Shown here: in pieces, positions 8,853 to 17,477 of the stretch | How the letters are laid out: the number at the start of each line of letters is the position of its first letter | Numbering within the stretch: the stretch's first letter is position 1 | Position numbers and translations under genes: made by a program | Source of the DNA: JAUIAI01 sp049680625 | Lineage (GTDB): Bacteria > Pseudomonadota > Gammaproteobacteria > Burkholderiales > Burkholderiaceae_E | Assembly: GCA_049680625.1 (NCBI GenBank) | Contig: JBAUID010000243.1 | Span: 7,597 to 71,596 of the forward strand | Direction: 5' to 3' | DNA length: 64,000 nucleotides | The notes under the pieces: generated by a model | Database searches by the model: none | The model's input: the letters and a program-made list of their open reading frames with translations, nothing else | What the model was told of the DNA's origin: nothing

Positions 8853-9080
8853 TCAGCGAAAACAGGTTGCCACTTCCTGCTCTGTCGGAAAGCGCCCGAC
8901 GTCCTTCTTGGAATAGCGCAGGACACCATTCCTGGAAATTTCGAATACACCTGCACCTGAAGGAACAAGCTCCACCGACGAAAAGCCGGCGGCTTCGAAC
9001 TGCGCTTTCACACGGAGAGCCTGCGGTTCGTAGTTTCAGACTCGACAGTATTCGATTTTAATTGTGTCATTGAACGACAT
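8853..9080 (-). CDS. selW: SelW-family (Rdx) selenoprotein with in-frame TGA = selenocysteine
   Basis: A complete 75-residue frame runs from ATG 9080 to TGA 8853, interrupted only by TGA at 9038-9036 (codon 15). That codon falls exactly at the redox position of a CxxU motif: IEYC-R-V-U-NY, with Cys12 and Sec15. The rest matches the thioredoxin-like Rdx fold of selenoprotein W, including GAGVFEISRNG near residues 44-54 and RYSKKDVGRFPTEQEV near residues 57-72 (compare GFFEVFVNG and HSKK in mammalian SelW). Just after the TGA, a hairpin (GAACCGC pairing with GCGCAGUUC, 2-nt bulge) could serve as a bacterial SECIS element. A -10-like TATAGT lies 33 nt upstream of the ATG. The family is thought to act in thiol redox. 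The alternative is a nonsense-mutated Cys homologue, but the otherwise intact frame argues against it. Confidence 0.85.
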
Positions 9081-9225
9081 AACGGACTCAATAATTGCGG
9101 CTAACCAGACAGACTATAGCAATGCTCTCGTCAGGGGTAAGCCCAGGACGCGGCCATCGAATCCGGCAAACTCAATTCGCATCGCAATGCAGCCCCCACA
9201 CCAGACGCAGCCGCGGCCCAGGTAA

Positions 9226-9241
9226 TGTTTCACGTGAAACA
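9226..9241. promoter_or_regulatory. parS site 2
   Basis: Perfect 16-bp palindrome tgtttcacgtgaaaca, expected to be bound by ParB encoded at 4026-4967. Confidence 0.96.
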
Positions 9242-10048
9242 CCGCTCAGAAGGTCGACGTTTACTGGCAGATCAGGTTCCAAGCGTCTAAACAACAAGCG
9301 CTTGCCAAGGCTACCAGCGAAGGCCGCCATTTGCAGCGTGATTCCTGGAACACACCTCGTGACCATCGATCCTAATAACGAAGATGACGGGAGGCGACCG
9401 CAACACTTCAATAATACAAAGCCAAAGCAAACCTCACCCCTAGCTCGATTTTTTTTAGGCTATTAGCGCTGCTTACCCTCGCTGATCTGACTATCACCGT
9501 CTGCTTGCCGGTGTCGACACATATGGATGCCAGCTACAAATTATCGGATGTATTCGCGGTAAAGCAGCGAACCGACTAACCCAGAAGACCGAGTAACGCA
9601 GAACACCGGATAACGCACCAAACCAAGTAAAGGGGAATGTCCTGAAAACCGGGTCACCTCTATTTGAAACGAACCCGCAAAACTTGAAATTGCAGAATTC
9701 CCGCTTCAACAAACAGGTCAACATCAAGGGTATCGATGTCGATCGAATCACCTTGATCCCAATTGGGTCAGAAGTTGAGAGGGAGGTATTGCTGTCACGC
9801 CCTGATACCGTATTCAGGACATCGTTATTCGGGACCACGTAGTGCAAACTTTGGGCATCTCCGTGGACGGTCAGTCAAATCGCAAGACTGGCACCGGGTT
9901 GAACCATCTCGAGCAGGACAAGACTTGGGAATTACTGCTTCTTCTTGTTGTATGTCTCTTGTACGGCGTCGGCTTGTTTTTCTTCTTTAAGTTGGCGTTT
10001 GTTAGCCAAAATTGGCTCCGAAGTGGCTTTTAAACAGCCTGCCAGGTC

Positions 10049-10064
10049 TGTTTCACGTGAAACA
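10049..10064. promoter_or_regulatory. parS site 3
   Basis: Perfect 16-bp palindrome tgtttcacgtgaaaca, 823 bp from site 2. Confidence 0.96.
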
Positions 10065-10130
10065 ATCCAGTCCTTATTGGCCCATGCCGTAACGGACAGC
10101 GGGTAGCCAGTCATCGAGTTGCCGCTAACT

Positions 10131-10183
10131 GGTTCTTTCCCGGAAAATCCGGAAAAGAACTACAAGTTTTTTGGGCTCGCCCT
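10131..10183. repeat. Copy B of a dispersed intergenic repeat
   Basis: cggaaaatccggaaaagaac followed by a T-run and tgggctcgcc. It matches copy A at 6591-6639 at most positions over about 45 bp, with small gaps. Confidence 0.5.
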
Positions 10184-10349
10184 ATGCGCGTCAGGCCCAC
10201 GGTCTGGCTGCAAGCCAGACCGGCTCGGCCGGCACGGCGCATTCGCCTTGAAACCCCGGCTCTGCCCAATCCCGGGGACTTTGGATCGCGACGGTTTGTC
10301 CGATTCCCGGTATTCAGTTCCATAACAGCAATTTCCTGACTGGAACTTA

Positions 10350-11088
10350 TTAACTAAATCGCTCAACAATGCAATCGATCATCGGCTGAAGCTTTGCCAA
10401 CTCCCGGTGTCGTCTGTGACCTACCAGATAGAGGGTGGCAGGCCCGCCCAGATCCTCACACAGGGGCAGGGTGATGATGTCATCTTTGTCTTGTGGGTAA
10501 CCCATCCCTGTGCCATCAGCAACGCACCGATGACGGCCCGACACTAGACAATCATGGACAGGGAACCATCCGTGCAGAGTAGCGGCCCAAAGCCCGAGAG
10601 TAGCCGAAGAAGCTGACTATCCAACGACATCTGCTAATTGGGTGAACGCCATACGATCCACCCAATATCAACGTCAATCAGCGCAAAGGCAGTTGTTCCG
10701 GGTATCGGGGAGCGGCGAAACCCCGAAATAGATTGCTGATTTCGGCAAGCACTTGCAATACGGTTTGAGGTGGCGGTCGGGTGCGAATAGCCAGAGGCAT
10801 TTCGACGATGCCGATTCAGCACCTGCGCCGCGGCCGAAGCCCAATACTCAGCGCCGTAGGGTTGACTCTCAGCACTTGTACCAGCGGCAACAGAATTTGC
10901 CTCGCGATACCGCTCGGAGTGGCAATTCGGGCTTGGCCCAGCATTCGTGTAATGCAACCATCAATCAGGCTCGCCTGGGCCTAGGCTTGGGCCTGCGCTG
11001 GACATTCGGGCGTTCGCTCAGCCGCCGAGCACAGACGTCAACCAGCTTGTGTCAACACATTTTCGTTGGACAGCCGCCTGAACAAGGG
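10350..11088 (-). pseudogene. Decayed LysR-type transcriptional regulator
   Basis: Pieces of a LysR regulator lie in order on the minus strand but in different frames. From 11088: PLFRRLSNENVLTQAG (end of the HTH domain), an in-frame TGA, a linker with a TAG, then GQARIATPSGIARQILLPLV and NPTALSIGL (start of the effector domain). A shifted frame reads IVEMPLAIRTRPPP. The C-terminal piece, ending at 10350, reads GMGYPQDKDDIITLPL, ATLYLVGHRRHRELAKL and MIDCIVERF. At least two stops and two frameshifts are present, and the N-terminal part of the HTH is not found. It is not functional as read. Confidence 0.75.
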
Positions 11089-11423
11089 CTATGCAATCCT
11101 GTTGAAACGGCGGGATAATGTCGTCCCGGTTCAACTATGCGGCGAATCTTGGCGCAAGCGATCGCCTGGCGCTTGAATCGGGCGCGCAGGACGAGGAAGG
11201 ACCCAACCTGGGCGGTTCGCTTTTTGTGGCTACTTTTGCGAGCCCTGATGGCAATAAAACTACCTTGTTCTGCCCGAACTGTCCTGACGGCGATGATTCT
11301 CGGCGCGTGCCGGAACCAAGGCCTCGGCCGAAATCAAGCCCTGTATGTTTCACGTGAAACATGACAACGGACCTTCGATTGAAGGCCCGTTGGGATACTC
11401 ATCCAGGTTACGTACTACTAAGC
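11089..11423. other. Non-coding stretch around parS site 4
   Basis: No gene is recognised in these 335 bp. Short frames exist on both strands but lack family features; parS site 4 is the only clear element. Confidence 0.5.
11346..11361. promoter_or_regulatory. parS site 4
   Basis: Perfect 16-bp palindrome tgtttcacgtgaaaca, 1.3 kb from site 3. It is the last of the cluster seen in the window. Confidence 0.96.
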
Positions 11424-11906
11424 CTAACCCGATTGACTGCCTTGACTATCAGGGCTTAACTGCTGCACTTCATTCTGGCGTTTCAGAAAGGCTTCGAAGT
11501 CCTGGCGGTCAATGGCTTCTCGCTCGGCCGCCTTAAATGCTTCGAACTCCCTGACCATTTCGTTTAGCTTTTCCTGTTCATCACGTAAGCGTTGCTGCTC
11601 ACGTTCGAGGTAGGCCGCCAGTGCAGCATTGCTGGGCTTACGCGAAACAAACCGGTTGAAATGTGCTGTATCAACCGTTCGGCGTGCCTCTCGGAATCTG
11701 GCAAAGAAGGGTCGCGCCTGACTGCGAATTTCACGATGCCAGATCGCCCAGATTAATAAAGCCAGTCCAATCGGCCAGGCAAAAACAAAGCCAAGAACAA
11801 TTGCGGCAATCATTAAACCGTTGTTGTTGCCAGAGCGACACCCGGAACGCCGCGGACTAGCCGCTTCGTCAGGCAATGAGGCTGTGGACTGAGAGATCGT
11901 TTCCAT
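11424..11906 (-). CDS. DUF2852 family membrane protein
   Basis: Function unknown. The 160-residue product has a hydrophobic stretch (about residues 30-54) containing IAAIVLGFVFAWPIGLALLIW, typical of DUF2852. A long charged, Gln/Glu/Arg-rich helical region follows and could form a coiled coil. A longer frame starts at 11954, but the ATG at 11906 is preceded by a strong AAGGAG ribosome-binding site 7 nt away, which decides the start. It is monocistronic, next to the parS region. Confidence 0.8.
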   Translation of the reverse strand: METISQSTASLPDEAASPRRSGCRSGNNNGLMIAAIVLGFVFAWPIGLALLIWAIWHREIRSQARPFFARFREARRTVDTAHFNRFVSRKPSNAALAAYLEREQQRLRDEQEKLNEMVREFEAFKAAEREAIDRQDFEAFLKRQNEVQQLSPDSQGSQSG

Positions 11907-12306
11907 GTGGTAACTCCTTGATGGCGAGGTTCGGTTGCCAGCACCTTGCGGCAACCTGAGCCCTTACCTTACGCCGAGTTGCCTATTTTGTGGTCAGGCA
12001 GGGGATGTAGTTATATCCTGTTTTTTCGTACTGTATTAATATTTCAGCAACAAATATCGTACTCAACACTAATGGTTTACTGGTACCTGGATAAGAACCT
12101 TCTAGGTTTGGAGCTTATCGCGCAGGTCTTGGGCGCTAAGGTGCCGGGCAAGAACCAGACGACTGCCAGGCCGACGTCAGCAGATAACAGCCACCTTAAG
12201 GTAGGCTTGCATCAACTATCAAACAACGACTGGCAACTACTGAATCTGGGTCATCCGTGGCTCTGCAGGAAATCGCCGGTTTCAGGCCCGACAAAGCGGA
12301 GGCCCG
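11907..12306. other. Intergenic region between divergent DUF2852 and kefF genes
   Basis: 400 bp without a recognisable gene. It presumably contains both promoters, but I could not pick convincing hexamers. Confidence 0.4.
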
Positions 12307-12930
12307 ATGCGTCGCGTTTTAGTGCTCTATGCCCATCCGGGACAATCCCATGCCAAAGCCAATAGCTTGATGGCAACAACAGCCAGTGCTCTGAAAGACG
12401 TAACGGTTGTTGATCTATACGCGGAATATCCACGACTGAAAATCAATGTCGACAAGGAGCAGGAGCGATTGATTAACCATGACGTGATTGTCTTCCAGTT
12501 TCCGGTGTATTGGTACTCGACCCCTTCACTACTCAAAGAATGGCAGGACCTGGTTCTCGAATACGGTTTTGCTTATGGCCCCGGAGGCCACCAACTGGCT
12601 GGCAAATTATGCTTGTTAGCGATGACGGCAGGTGGGCCAGCCGAAGCGTATCGAGCCGATGGCACCAACCACTTCACATTGCGCACATTGTTCAGCCCTT
12701 TTGAGCAAACCGCACGACTGTGTCAAATGGATTACCTTGCTCCGCTGGCCCTGCTGTCATCCCTGTCCGCGCGTGATGACGGCCGGATAGAGCAACACGC
12801 CTTCGCCTACGGGGAATTGCTAACAGCGCTTCGCGATGACCGCCTTGATATTGGTGCGGCCCGCGCGCTGGACTTGATGTCTGCAACAAATCTGCCCATA
12901 CAGCCGGCGCGACCGGAACCAATGCCATGA
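12307..12930 (+). CDS. kefF: KefF/KefG-like NAD(P)H:quinone oxidoreductase, potassium-efflux ancillary protein
   Basis: Flavodoxin-fold FMN oxidoreductase (207 aa) of the family that binds and activates glutathione-gated potassium efflux channels. The N-terminus VLVLYAHPGQSHAKAN is the flavin phosphate-binding region. FQFPVYWYSTPSLLKEWQD (residues 64-82) is strongly conserved in KefF/KefG/MdaB-like proteins, and AMTAGGPAEAY follows. The stop overlaps the start of the kefC-like gene by 4 bp (ATGA), so the two are co-translated. A GGAG ribosome-binding site precedes the ATG. Confidence 0.9.
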   Translation: MRRVLVLYAHPGQSHAKANSLMATTASALKDVTVVDLYAEYPRLKINVDKEQERLINHDVIVFQFPVYWYSTPSLLKEWQDLVLEYGFAYGPGGHQLAGKLCLLAMTAGGPAEAYRADGTNHFTLRTLFSPFEQTARLCQMDYLAPLALLSSLSARDDGRIEQHAFAYGELLTALRDDRLDIGAARALDLMSATNLPIQPARPEPMP

Positions 12931-14864
12931 GCGAGATCTTGCTACAGGTATTCATCTACTTGTGTGCCGCGGTCTTTGCGGTGCCCATCGCCAAACGCCT
13001 CGGGCTGGGCTCTGTTCTGGGTTACCTGATGGCGGGCATTTTGATTGGGCCGGTGACCGGCCTGGTTGGCTCCGAAACCCAGGACATCCAGCATTTCGCC
13101 GAATTTGGTGTTGTCATGATGTTGTTCCTGGTGGGCCTGGAGCTGGAGCCAAAAGCCCTGTGGGAAATGCGGGCCCGACTGCTCGGCCTGGGCGGATTAC
13201 AAGTAGCGCTTACCGGCGCGGCCATTGCCGGCATCGCCTATTGGGTTGGGGTGGACTGGCGCAGCGCATTGGTTGTCGGCATGGTGCTTGCGTTGTCATC
13301 AACAGCTATCGTGCTGCAAACCCTGAACGAAAAAGGCATGACCCGCAGTGATGGTGGGCAGGCCAGTTTCTCGGTCTTGTTATTCCAGGATATTGCGGCC
13401 ATCCCCATGCTGGCGATCATACCGTTGCTGGCACTGCCGGCGCTTGCGGCAAACGGTACTGGCCATGGTGACGGTGGACACGCAAGCCTGAGCCTGGTTG
13501 CGAACCTCGCAGGCTGGCAGGTTGCTCTGGTGAATATCGCGGCAATTGCCGTTGTCGTTGTCGGTGGCCATTTCCTGTCCCGACCATTGTTCCGGTTCAT
13601 TGCCGCGGCTGATTTGCGAGAAGTTTTTACTGCCGCTGCCTTGTTGCTGGTAATTGGCATTGCACTGCTGATGACCCTGGTTGGCCTGTCACCCGCGCTG
13701 GGCGCGTTCCTGGCCGGGGTTGTGCTGGCAAACAGTGAGTTTCGTCATGAACTGGAAAGCGATATTGAGCCGTTCAAAGGACTATTGCTGGGGCTGTTTT
13801 TCATTACGGTAGGCGCCGGTATTGATTTTTCGCTGCTGTTCTCTCAATTTGACGTGATTCTCGGTCTGACCCTCGGCTTGATTGCGCTTAAGGCCGGGGT
13901 GTTGTTAATACTCGCCCGAGTTTTCAAGCTACGCAGTGGCGACGCCTCTTTGTTTGCCTTGTCTCTGGCCCAGGCCGGAGAATTTGGCTTTGTATTACTG
14001 GCCTTTGCAGTCCAGAACGCCGCAATTCAGAAAACCATGGCGGGTAGTTTGTTGCTGGTTGTGGCTTTGTCGATGTTGCTGACCCCCTTGCTATTTATCC
14101 TGCTTGATAAAGTCATTTTGCCCCGCCTGAATGCAGGCCAGCAACGCGAAACGGATAGCATCGACTCCGTTGGTCCGGTGATCATTGCCGGCCATGGGCG
14201 CTTTGGTCAGATCATTAACCGGGTATTGCTTGCCAACGGTCACAAAACGGTCGTGCTCGACCAGCAGGCCGATCTTATCGACGGCATGCGCAAGTTTGGC
14301 GTGCACAGCTATTACGGGGACGCAACCCGCCCCGATCTGATGCATTCGGCAGGACTTTCTGATGCCCGTCTGCTGGTGGTTGCGATTGACGAACCCGACA
14401 AGGCACTTGAGTTGATCCGCCACGCACGTCGCGAGCGTCCGGACCTGCCCATCGTTGCGCGGGCACGCGACCGGCAACACGTCTACCAACTATATGGGTC
14501 TGGGGCGAATGACATTGTCCGGGAAACTTTTGACAGCGCTGTACGTGCATCGCGTTATGCATTACAAGCCCTTGGCATGCATCCGTATGAGGCCGAAAAG
14601 GCGACTACTGTTTTTGTCGATCACGATTTGGCGATGATTCGTCGACTGGCCGAACTATGGGATCCAACACTGTCACCGTTTGAGAACCAGGCATATATTG
14701 AGGCCACACGGGATAGTGCGAAGGCCCTGGATGCAGCAATGGCGAGTGACCGATCGGTATTACATGAATATGCGGACCGCGGCTGGATTCCGCCGGGGAT
14801 GAACAAGCCCCCCGATGCAGACGCCGGGGCCCTGCCCAATGCCACGAAACGAACAAGTCTGTGA
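12927..14864 (+). CDS. kefC: Glutathione-regulated potassium efflux antiporter, KefB/KefC family
   Basis: Inner-membrane potassium/proton antiporter (645 aa) that protects against electrophiles by acidifying the cytoplasm. About twelve hydrophobic segments fill residues 1-390 (CPA2 family). A cytoplasmic RCK/TrkA-N domain follows, starting IIAGHGRFGQ near residue 416, with YGDATRPDLMHSAGL downstream, both as in KefC. A C-terminal tail completes the protein. The 4-bp overlap with the kefF-like gene supports a functional pair. KefB and KefC cannot be separated from sequence alone. Confidence 0.93.
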   Translation: MSEILLQVFIYLCAAVFAVPIAKRLGLGSVLGYLMAGILIGPVTGLVGSETQDIQHFAEFGVVMMLFLVGLELEPKALWEMRARLLGLGGLQVALTGAAIAGIAYWVGVDWRSALVVGMVLALSSTAIVLQTLNEKGMTRSDGGQASFSVLLFQDIAAIPMLAIIPLLALPALAANGTGHGDGGHASLSLVANLAGWQVALVNIAAIAVVVVGGHFLSRPLFRFIAAADLREVFTAAALLLVIGIALLMTLVGLSPALGAFLAGVVLANSEFRHELESDIEPFKGLLLGLFFITVGAGIDFSLLFSQFDVILGLTLGLIALKAGVLLILARVFKLRSGDASLFALSLAQAGEFGFVLLAFAVQNAAIQKTMAGSLLLVVALSMLLTPLLFILLDKVILPRLNAGQQRETDSIDSVGPVIIAGHGRFGQIINRVLLANGHKTVVLDQQADLIDGMRKFGVHSYYGDATRPDLMHSAGLSDARLLVVAIDEPDKALELIRHARRERPDLPIVARARDRQHVYQLYGSGANDIVRETFDSAVRASRYALQALGMHPYEAEKATTVFVDHDLAMIRRLAELWDPTLSPFENQAYIEATRDSAKALDAAMASDRSVLHEYADRGWIPPGMNKPPDADAGALPNATKRTSL

Positions 14865-15137
14865 GCACTAACTGTCAACCTTAGATACAGTTAACGAAAC
14901 ATTTCTACCCGGTTTCAGGTTCGGCAGTCATTACGGTGGCATGAATACCCGCGCGAACAATGAGCGGTGCACATTGTGTCATCCGAACCGGTCGGCGAAG
15001 CGTTGTGTCGAAGTTAACCCGCATTTCGATCCAAGGTGGAACCAAGCCCCGGTCAATTTTCGACCAAAGCTTCGAACCTAACCAGTAGACTCTGGGTCAG
15101 GATCCGGTGAACTCTCTGAACATTTTTGGTGAACCGT

Positions 15138-15488
15138 ATGAACCAATCTAATCCAAGCAGACAAGTCAGACCTGGCCAGCCAGGCGGTCGATCTATATCC
15201 CGATGGCGCCTGCAACTGGCCACCATTGCAATAGCGGGCGCAGTCGGCGGCTGCGCGGTCGTTCCGTTGGGCCCGGATGGTCATGCCGTTGGCGTTTCGC
15301 CAGGAGAGGCCGTCGTCTCAACGGCGATTGTGACTGTGGGGGTGCTCGGTTTTCTGGGTGCCATCTCAGGCCATCACCGGCACTGGCGCGGTTGGGGTCG
15401 GGGCGGCCATCGCGGACACGGCAGCTTCCATCGGCGAGGTTCGCGCGGCGGGGGCCATTGGGGCCGCCCCGGGCGAAGCCGCTACTAA
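15138..15488 (+). CDS. Small Gly/His/Arg-rich lipoprotein with CAVVPLG N-terminus
   Basis: Function unknown (116 aa). A hydrophobic segment ends in the lipobox VGGC (about residues 33-36), and the mature protein begins CAVVPLGPDG. A second hydrophobic stretch is followed by a Gly/His/Arg-rich tail ending GRSRY. The ATG at 15138 is preferred over a TTG at 15126. It shares the CAV(V/I)PLG start and the RSRY end with the lipoprotein at 42148-42408, so they look like paralogues. Confidence 0.6.
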   Translation: MNQSNPSRQVRPGQPGGRSISRWRLQLATIAIAGAVGGCAVVPLGPDGHAVGVSPGEAVVSTAIVTVGVLGFLGAISGHHRHWRGWGRGGHRGHGSFHRRGSRGGGHWGRPGRSRY

Positions 15489-15509
15489 GCGGCTGCCCGC
15501 GATTTAGCC

Positions 15510-17036
15510 CTATTTCATCGTTGGCATAACAAACTCGGCACCGGCACGAATACCGGTTGGCCAGCGCTGGGTGACGGCTTTATACCGGGTATAAAAACGC
15601 ACGCCTTCCGGACCGTGCATATGATGGTCACCAAATAGCGACGACTTCCATCCGCCAAACGAATGGAAAGCCATTGGCACCGGGATAGGCACGTTAACGC
15701 CAATCATGCCAATCTGCGCCTTGCTCGAAAATTCGCGTGCTGAGTCACCATCACGGGTAAAAATTGCGGCGCCATTGCCGAACTCGTGCTCGTTCACCAG
15801 ACGCAGGGCTTCATCAAAGCTGTCGACCCGGACAACCGATAACACCGGGCCAAAAATCTCATCTTTGTAGATGCTCATCTCCGGGGTCACGTTGTCGAAC
15901 AAGCACCCACCCAGGAAAAACCCGTCTTCATACCCCGCCACGGTCACACTACGCCCGTCAACTACCAGGTCGGCACCTTCGGCAACACCAGCATCAACAT
16001 ATCCACGCACTTTATCCAGGTGGGTCCGGGTAACCAGTGGCCCCATCTCAGCGCCGTCAGCCATGCCGTTGGCAATCCGGATGGCGGGCACTTTTTCTTT
16101 GAGCCGGGCGATCAGGGTATCTGCGATATCACCCACGGCGACGGCGACCGACACCGCCATACAACGTTCACCAGCAGACCCATAAGCGGCACCAATCAAT
16201 GCATCCACTGTCTGATCAATGTCCGCATCGGGCATCACAACCAGGTGGTTCTTGGCCCCACCCAAGGCTTGAACCCGCTTACCAGCCTGACTCGCCGTGT
16301 CGTGTACGTACCGGGCAATTGGGGTCGAGCCAACAAAGCTGACCCCGCTGATCTTCGGATGGGTGAGCAAGGCATCAACGGCCTCTTTGTCTCCGTGAAC
16401 CACATTAAACACGCCATCAGGCAGGCCAGCTTCGCTCAGCAGGCGGGCAAGGATCAGAGACGCGGAGGGATCACGCTCGGATGGTTTCAGAACAAAGGTA
16501 TTGCCGCACGCCAGGGCCACTGGAAACATCCACATCGGCACCATGGCTGGAAAATTAAACGGGGTTATTCCTGTACACACACCGAGTGGTTGACGCATCG
16601 CAATTAAATCGATACCCGTACCAACGTCTTCAGAGAATTCACCTTTCATCAACTGCGGGATACCGCAGGCGAACTCGACTACTTCGAGCCCGCGGGTGAC
16701 CTCACCGTGGGCATCACTGAACACCTTGCCGTGCTCAATTGAAATGGCTTCAGCCAGCTCATCCGCGTGCTTTTCGATGAGCTCTTTAAACTTGAACATG
16801 ACCCGGGCGCGACGCAGGGGCGGCGTTGCAGCCCAGGCCGGAAACGCCGCGGCTGCCGCCTGAACCGCCTTATCCACCATGGCAGCTGACGCCAGCGCCA
16901 CTTCGCGAACAGGCCGCCCCAGCGCCGGATTAAATACCGGCGCGGACCGGCCGCCGGACTCTCCGGCAACCAGTTTGCCACCAATCCAATGCGCCACCTG
17001 GGCCGCGTCTACGGCCGACTGATCTGTACTGCCCAT
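15510..17036 (-). CDS. mmsA: Methylmalonate-semialdehyde dehydrogenase (CoA-acylating)
   Basis: Oxidises methylmalonate semialdehyde to propionyl-CoA, and malonate semialdehyde to acetyl-CoA, in valine, inositol and beta-alanine breakdown. The 508-residue aldehyde-dehydrogenase fold shows the MmsA signatures MRQPLGVCTGITPFNFPAMV and a catalytic cysteine in GSAGERCMA near residue 290. EIFGPVL and FGGWKSSLFGD lie near the C-terminus. It is convergent with the small lipoprotein gene. No mmsB or other valine genes lie beside it. Other CoA-acylating semialdehyde dehydrogenases are possible but less likely. Confidence 0.92.
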   Translation of the reverse strand: MGSTDQSAVDAAQVAHWIGGKLVAGESGGRSAPVFNPALGRPVREVALASAAMVDKAVQAAAAAFPAWAATPPLRRARVMFKFKELIEKHADELAEAISIEHGKVFSDAHGEVTRGLEVVEFACGIPQLMKGEFSEDVGTGIDLIAMRQPLGVCTGITPFNFPAMVPMWMFPVALACGNTFVLKPSERDPSASLILARLLSEAGLPDGVFNVVHGDKEAVDALLTHPKISGVSFVGSTPIARYVHDTASQAGKRVQALGGAKNHLVVMPDADIDQTVDALIGAAYGSAGERCMAVSVAVAVGDIADTLIARLKEKVPAIRIANGMADGAEMGPLVTRTHLDKVRGYVDAGVAEGADLVVDGRSVTVAGYEDGFFLGGCLFDNVTPEMSIYKDEIFGPVLSVVRVDSFDEALRLVNEHEFGNGAAIFTRDGDSAREFSSKAQIGMIGVNVPIPVPMAFHSFGGWKSSLFGDHHMHGPEGVRFYTRYKAVTQRWPTGIRAGAEFVMPTMK

Positions 17037-17477
17037 GGGTTTCCTCCCGTGCTGAATTCAGGTTGCCAACACGTCGGTCGGGTAGGCCCGAAGCCGACAG
17101 TCGTTGGCATGTCTTGCTATTGTTGCAGACCGGACAGCATTTGACTGGATTTTGATCACGCGATTGCCAGGAGGCCGGCTGGCTGGCTCACAATATTCGC
17201 GATCCCGACACGGCAGTCATACCGGGAGCAGAGAGAACAATTCCAATGGGAAAAGACAATAGAAATATCTCGGTCCGATCACAAAGCGATCACGCATCGA
17301 TATCGATCGCCATTACCGTTGATTTTTGCTGAAACAAGCTGTAAATCCGAGATAACTTTGTGATCTTTCAAGACTATGTTGCGGGCTATCTGACTGATTC
17401 CGGCGATGGTGATCGGCTAATCAGTAAGAGCCGAACCGGCAGCGGTTACTGCCCATCAAATCAAGAGGAAAACCATC
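17037..17477. other. Intergenic region between mmsA and the Cys-rich peptide gene
   Basis: 441 bp without a recognised gene, carrying divergent leaders. It contains several overlapping gatcac/gcgatc and atcgat motifs around 17275-17320 that could be regulatory; no promoter is confidently assigned. Confidence 0.4.

Larger units (their letters stand above)
9119..10349. other. Gene-poor parS region
   Basis: No intact gene is recognised. Both strands carry short, unconvincing frames. A frame with protein-like codon use runs about 9590-9841 (plus), ends in TAG, and seems to continue in another frame from 9841 to a TAA at 10033; this looks like decayed coding DNA. Two parS sites and copy B of the dispersed repeat are inside. 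A perfect 9-bp-stem hairpin with a 3-nt loop (ggtctggct/agccagacc) lies at 10201-10221. Confidence 0.5.

Noticed and set aside
9172..9411. 79-residue minus-strand frame in the parS zone
   Set aside because: It contains parS site 2 as VSRET and shows no recognisable fold or start signal.
9095..9466. 123-residue plus-strand frame in the parS zone
   Set aside because: Composition (Arg/Ser/Pro-rich) looks like random high-GC translation; it also runs through a parS site.
10980..11045. In-frame TGA in the LysR remnant as a second selenocysteine codon
   Set aside because: It lies in a non-redox linker, and a TAG plus frameshifts follow, so this is decay.
13238..13660. 140-residue minus-strand frame inside kefC
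   Set aside because: Shadow of a strongly supported membrane protein; no family features.
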